From positions 1,178,001-1,242,000 of the forward strand of contig JAESUZ010001269.1 in the NCBI GenBank assembly GCA_017311185.1: a DNA stretch of 64,000 bases, in the 5' to 3' direction. Shown one piece after another: positions 60,430 through 64,000 of this stretch (its first letter is position 1; every line of letters starts with the position of its first letter). The notes below the pieces were generated by a model. The model was not told the origin of the DNA, made no database searches, and saw only the letters and a list, made by a program, of their open reading frames with translations. The stretch is from Proteles cristata cristata (taxonomy: Eukaryota > Chordata > Mammalia > Carnivora > Hyaenidae). A program made the position numbers and the translations under genes.

Positions 60430-60965
60430 CATTCATTCAGTCAACATATATTTATTAAGCAGCTATTTTGTGCCAGGTACTGTTTTACATCATGCATATG
60501 TATGCATCTATACCTAATATATGCATGACATAACATCATATATGTAATATGCATACATAGTATACATATATAAAAATATATGTCTGTGTGTAAGATATGT
60601 AAACATATCCACGGTAAATTAGGCAGTGATGAGAGCTAAAAGTAAAATAGGGAAAGGGAACTAGTGTTAGGAAGGGGAAGCATTGACATTTTAAATGGGG
60701 ATCCTAGGGAAGCTTTGTGAAGAAGATAAGGACTCCAACACCTGGGGATATTTCAGGCAGAGAGCCAACTTTGCAGAGACCTGAGGCAAGGGGAGGAAAT
60801 AAGGGCATGGGCCATGGAGTGTGATTATGTGGAGCCTAGGAGATCTAGTGAGGGCTTGGGCTTCTGCTTAGTGCGACATGGACGTCATCAGAAGATTCTG
60901 AGCAGAGGGTGACATGATCTGACTTCCGTGGTAAAATGCACTGACAAAGGCAAGGGCAGAAGCAG
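60430..60965 (-). repeat. L2 LINE relic with TA-rich interruption
   Basis: 'cattcattcagtcaacatat' and 'gctattttgtgccaggtac' are the reversed L2 3' end. After a TATG-rich stretch (60490-60610), 'ggggatcctagggaagcttt', 'agagacctgaggcaagggg' and 'gggtgacatgatctgacttc' continue L2 in the same orientation. Confidence 0.75.
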
Positions 60966-60969
60966 AGAG

Positions 60970-61415
60970 ATGAATTAATGAACTACCTGGGAATCTGAGG
61001 GTTTGTTTTCAGTTTCTTCCAGGCAGCTCTTCTCGTCCAAACCTAACCTTCTGACCCACAACTCGTGTATGTGCCATTCCTAGTTCCTGGGGGTCCTTCC
61101 ATCATCTTTGCCTCAGTAAACAGTAAATGCAGCAGCAACTAGTTTTCTTGGCTGAAGCTGCAAGCCTACCTATCTCTTGTTCTGTAGAATTTTCAGGCAG
61201 GACTCAGACACCAGTTCACTAGGTTCCTCTCTAACAGACAGAGATTGATGATAAATTTTCTGAGTGCTCTCTTTGTCCTCTGTCTCTCTTGACTGGAGTC
61301 AAGAAGGAAGAATTCATTTTCCCTTTAGAAAGGGGTGGATTCATAGAATGCCAAGAATTTTCTCTACAGAAATCTTCTTAAGAAATCCTCCCTGAGTCAT
61401 AAATATCATTGAAGC
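60970..61415. other. No recognised feature
   Basis: Ordinary DNA between an L2 relic and a SINE; no exon or repeat recognised. Confidence 0.4.
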
Positions 61416-61435
61416 CCCTCTCATTAGACTTCATT

Positions 61436-61655
61436 AAAAAAAATTTTTTTTTAATGTTTTATTTATTTCTAGGAGAGAGAGACAGCGTGAGCAGGGGAGG
61501 GTCAGAGAGAGAGGGAGTGACAGACTCTGAAACAGGCTCCAGGCTCTGAGCTGGCAGTCAGCACAGAGCCCGATGCGGGGCTCGAACCCACGAACCGCAA
61601 GATCATAACCTAAGCGAAAGTCAGACGCTTAACCGACTAAGCCACCCAGGTGCCC
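61436..61655 (-). mobile_element. Can-SINE (SINEC_Fc-like), young, full length
   Basis: Minus-strand copy, head ending cacccaggtgcccc near 61655, B-box region 'ggggctcgaaccc' near 61577. Perfect 16-bp TSD ctcattagacttcatt at 61420-61435 and 61656-61671. It carries 'cagactctgaaacaggc' where some sisters read 'cagactgaaacaggc'; the copy at 10011 shares this 2-bp variant. Confidence 0.97.
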
Positions 61656-61671
61656 CTCATTAGACTTCATT

Positions 61672-63330
61672 TTAAGAGCTAGCACTTCTCCCACATTTCT
61701 TTCATGGAGAAAAAGAGGGAGGGTATCCTTTGCGGAAATCTTTCTCACCGAGCTCTGTTCTTCCCTCGTCTTTTATGCCTTAGTTACAAGTGAGGGATTC
61801 CAGAGTTTTATAAACAATTTTTTAAAAATACCACCTTTAAAAATTTGCATCTTGGTCTGGCACTTCAGTCTGAAATGTCAGAGCTATTAAATTTTGATGC
61901 CTTGCTTGCAATATCATGTTACAAAGAAAAGGACCATTTGCTAATTTATGCCTTAATAATGACTATCAGTAAATAAGAATATGTTTGGCAGGAGAAGAAA
62001 AGAAAATTCAGGATGTCATATCATTATGTCTTGGCATGGTAACATGCACGTAGCAGATACTTAAATTTTTGTTGAAAGAATGATTGACTTTGTGCTTTCA
62101 GTGGAAACTGCAAAGTAATGCATATCAGGAAAACAGTTCATGATCAGAATTAAGTCCATCCCTCATAATGATAGTGCGGATAAAGTAATTGTGTGCTCTC
62201 TCTACATCAGATTCCAAAATATTGCTTTTTTTCCCCTGCATAGAACTTGGTCATCAATTTTTAAGCCTCAAAGTCCTTATTGAGTCTGTAGAGGAGCTGT
62301 CACATAATTGGATAACAAGGGCTTTCCTGGGGCCACCAGTCCTTGTGTTTGTAGAAAGAGTAGGAGAGTTTTCTAACTTTTGGAAGAAGGTCATGTGCCT
62401 TTATTTCCAGCACTCAGAGTTGGATTCAAGAAAAACCTTTTAGAAATGATGATAATAAATACTGGAATACTGCTTTAACGTGCTGTGTTCTGATGTGGGA
62501 TTCACACTTAGATTCTGTATTGCTTCTTATAAACAAATGTATATCAAGAGGATACCGTGCCCCATGTTATAAACTAGAAGACACAGCATACAGTGTGAAA
62601 GGCTAAATAACAGTATAGGAATGGTGGTGAGACATTTCACAGTTAATTGCCAGTGAGACGTCTAAACAATGAGTTCTGTGAGAACAGATGACGGAAACAA
62701 TCACTGTGGAATGGGGAAGAATGTGAAGGCCTTTTAGAAGATTAGAGAGAGCAGCTTTATGCTAAGCCTCTCTCATATAAAGTTTGGTACTCATGTAATA
62801 TATTTCATGTGAGTGTGAAATATACAAATCACTTAATCACTCTGTGCCTCAGATTTTCATCTACCCTTTATTTTATCATCTTCTTTGAAGGTGAGATATA
62901 TAATTCATACTTAGAAAAGTACCCCAAACAGTTTAGTAAATAACACTTCAATGACAAACAATTTAATGAGCAAGTAAAGTAAAAGAGCCATACATGTAAT
63001 TGCAGTTACACAAGAGAACATGAACAGTGCTCTAGAAGCATTGTGTCTCTTCTCAGGCAGCACTTCCTTGTGAGGTAACGGCTGTCCTGCATTTTATGGC
63101 AGCGATTGCTTTACTTTTCTTTTAGTTTTGTACATTATGTACTATAAAAGAAAAATTCCCAACTCTGGTCTGGAGTAGAACCTTTCTGTATCATGTAATT
63201 TATAACAACTTTCTTGGCGAAGATTAGTGTTCCTGATAGAGCCCCTGAACAATTTTCGAATGGATTTTAATGAGATTAAAGTTTCTATTAGAAATTGATT
63301 ACCCATTAGTTTGGTTCTCATTTGACTATC
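61672..63330. other. Mostly unclassified DNA
   Basis: Short MIR-like pieces may lie at 62030-62090 ('cttggcatggtaacatgcac') and 62820-62880 ('tcactctgtgcctcagattt'). I recognise nothing else. Confidence 0.4.
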
Positions 63331-63353
63331 AGTCAAAAATCTACTACCTTTAT

Positions 63354-63494
63354 GGGGCACGGTTCCCGGGTTTGAGTCCCACATTGAGCTCCATGCTGAC
63401 AATGCAGAGCCTCCTTGAGATTCTCTCTCTCACTCTCTCTCTCTCTCTCTGCCTCTTCCACTCTTTCTCTCTCTCAAAAATAAATAAACTTAAA
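63354..63494 (+). mobile_element. Can-SINE with truncated head
   Basis: Begins ggggcacggttcccgggttt, so most of the tRNA-like A-box half is missing. The B-box-like 'cgggtttgagtccc', a (CT)n-rich body and a tail 'aaaaataaataaactt' remain. Possible TSD aaaaatctact at 63335-63345 and 63519-63529. Older subfamily. Confidence 0.85.
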
Positions 63495-63859
63495 ACCATG
63501 GATTTTTCTATTTTTTAAAAAAATCTACTTTTAACCAGACTCTCATCTTTATATGTTGAGACTAGAATGACTACCTAATCATTTTCTTTTTCTACAAAGT
63601 ATAGCTACAAAGAATAAATATTTGAATAAGTCTCTAGGTATCTTTTTCCTTGTGTGCAAAATGTAAAACAAAACAAAACAACCCCCACCCCAAACTTTTA
63701 GATCCGCTTATAACTAAATAGTCTGAAAAGCTTACTTGAATGGTATACATTGCTAAATAATAGTAATAATTTTAGTATTGCATATTTTTAAACTTAAAAA
63801 AAATAGATTCCTACTTTATCTTATCATCTTTGCTTCTTTTGTTTAATATTTTGTTTTTA

Positions 63860-64000
63860 AGAGACAACCTTCTTGTTATATATAGTGTTTATTCATTTTT
63901 TATGCTGTGTATAGTATTGCATTGTTGCCACATACTAAAACTTATTCATTCTACTGTTGATGGATACCTTATTGTTTCCAGTTTGGGGTTGTTAAGGGTA
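63860..64000 (-). repeat. Old L1 3' segment running off the window
   Basis: 'tattcattctactgttgatg' and 'attgtttccagtttggggtt' match a common antisense phrase of old L1M 3' ends. Continues beyond the right edge. Confidence 0.65.

Overview
The window is nuclear DNA from a carnivoran mammal, almost certainly a felid. The clearest evidence is a set of tRNA-Lys-derived Can-SINEs of the SINEC_Fc type. They carry a tRNA-like head with a B box, a CT-rich body, an A-rich tail and clean target-site duplications (TSDs). L1 fragments with a carnivore-style 3' UTR, old MIR/L2 copies and long CTTT/CCTT microsatellites fit the same picture. I found no prokaryotic features, CRISPR array, rRNA or functional tRNA gene.

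I found no protein-coding exon I can support. All stop-to-stop ORFs are short (the longest come from a pyrimidine microsatellite or from transposons) and none resembles a cellular protein. The window is best read as gene-poor intergenic DNA or the inside of a large intron.

Layout. 1-9750: sparse MIR/L2 relics, three Can-SINEs (2320, 4908, 5413) and one CpG-rich block at 5766-6275 with a YY1-like motif and a splice-donor-like site, the best promoter candidate here. 9755-10788: a 1-kb pyrimidine tract with a Can-SINE nested in it. 11-18 kb: MIR, L2, L1 and SINE fragments, including a SINE-L1 chimera flanked by one TSD inside an old MIR. 18.8-20.0 kb: two diverged ERV1-like LTRs head to tail. 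20-25.5 kb: MIR, L2, hAT and L1M relics and an AT-rich palindromic block. 26.0-33.2 kb: a 5'-truncated L1 with a perfect TSD, then a long old L1 that keeps its 5' end but has lost its 3' end and carries a short SINE in its reverse-transcriptase region. 33-50 kb: mostly unclassified AT-rich DNA with one young SINE and an 863-bp Tigger-like DNA transposon. 50-64 kb: three more young SINEs, a third L1 3' segment, L2/MIR relics and simple repeats.

Nothing here forms an operon or a pathway. The promoter-like parts are the CpG-rich block, the two LTRs and the L1 5' UTR. Repeat names come from my memory of family consensus sequences; no database search was run, and ages and boundaries of old repeats are approximate.
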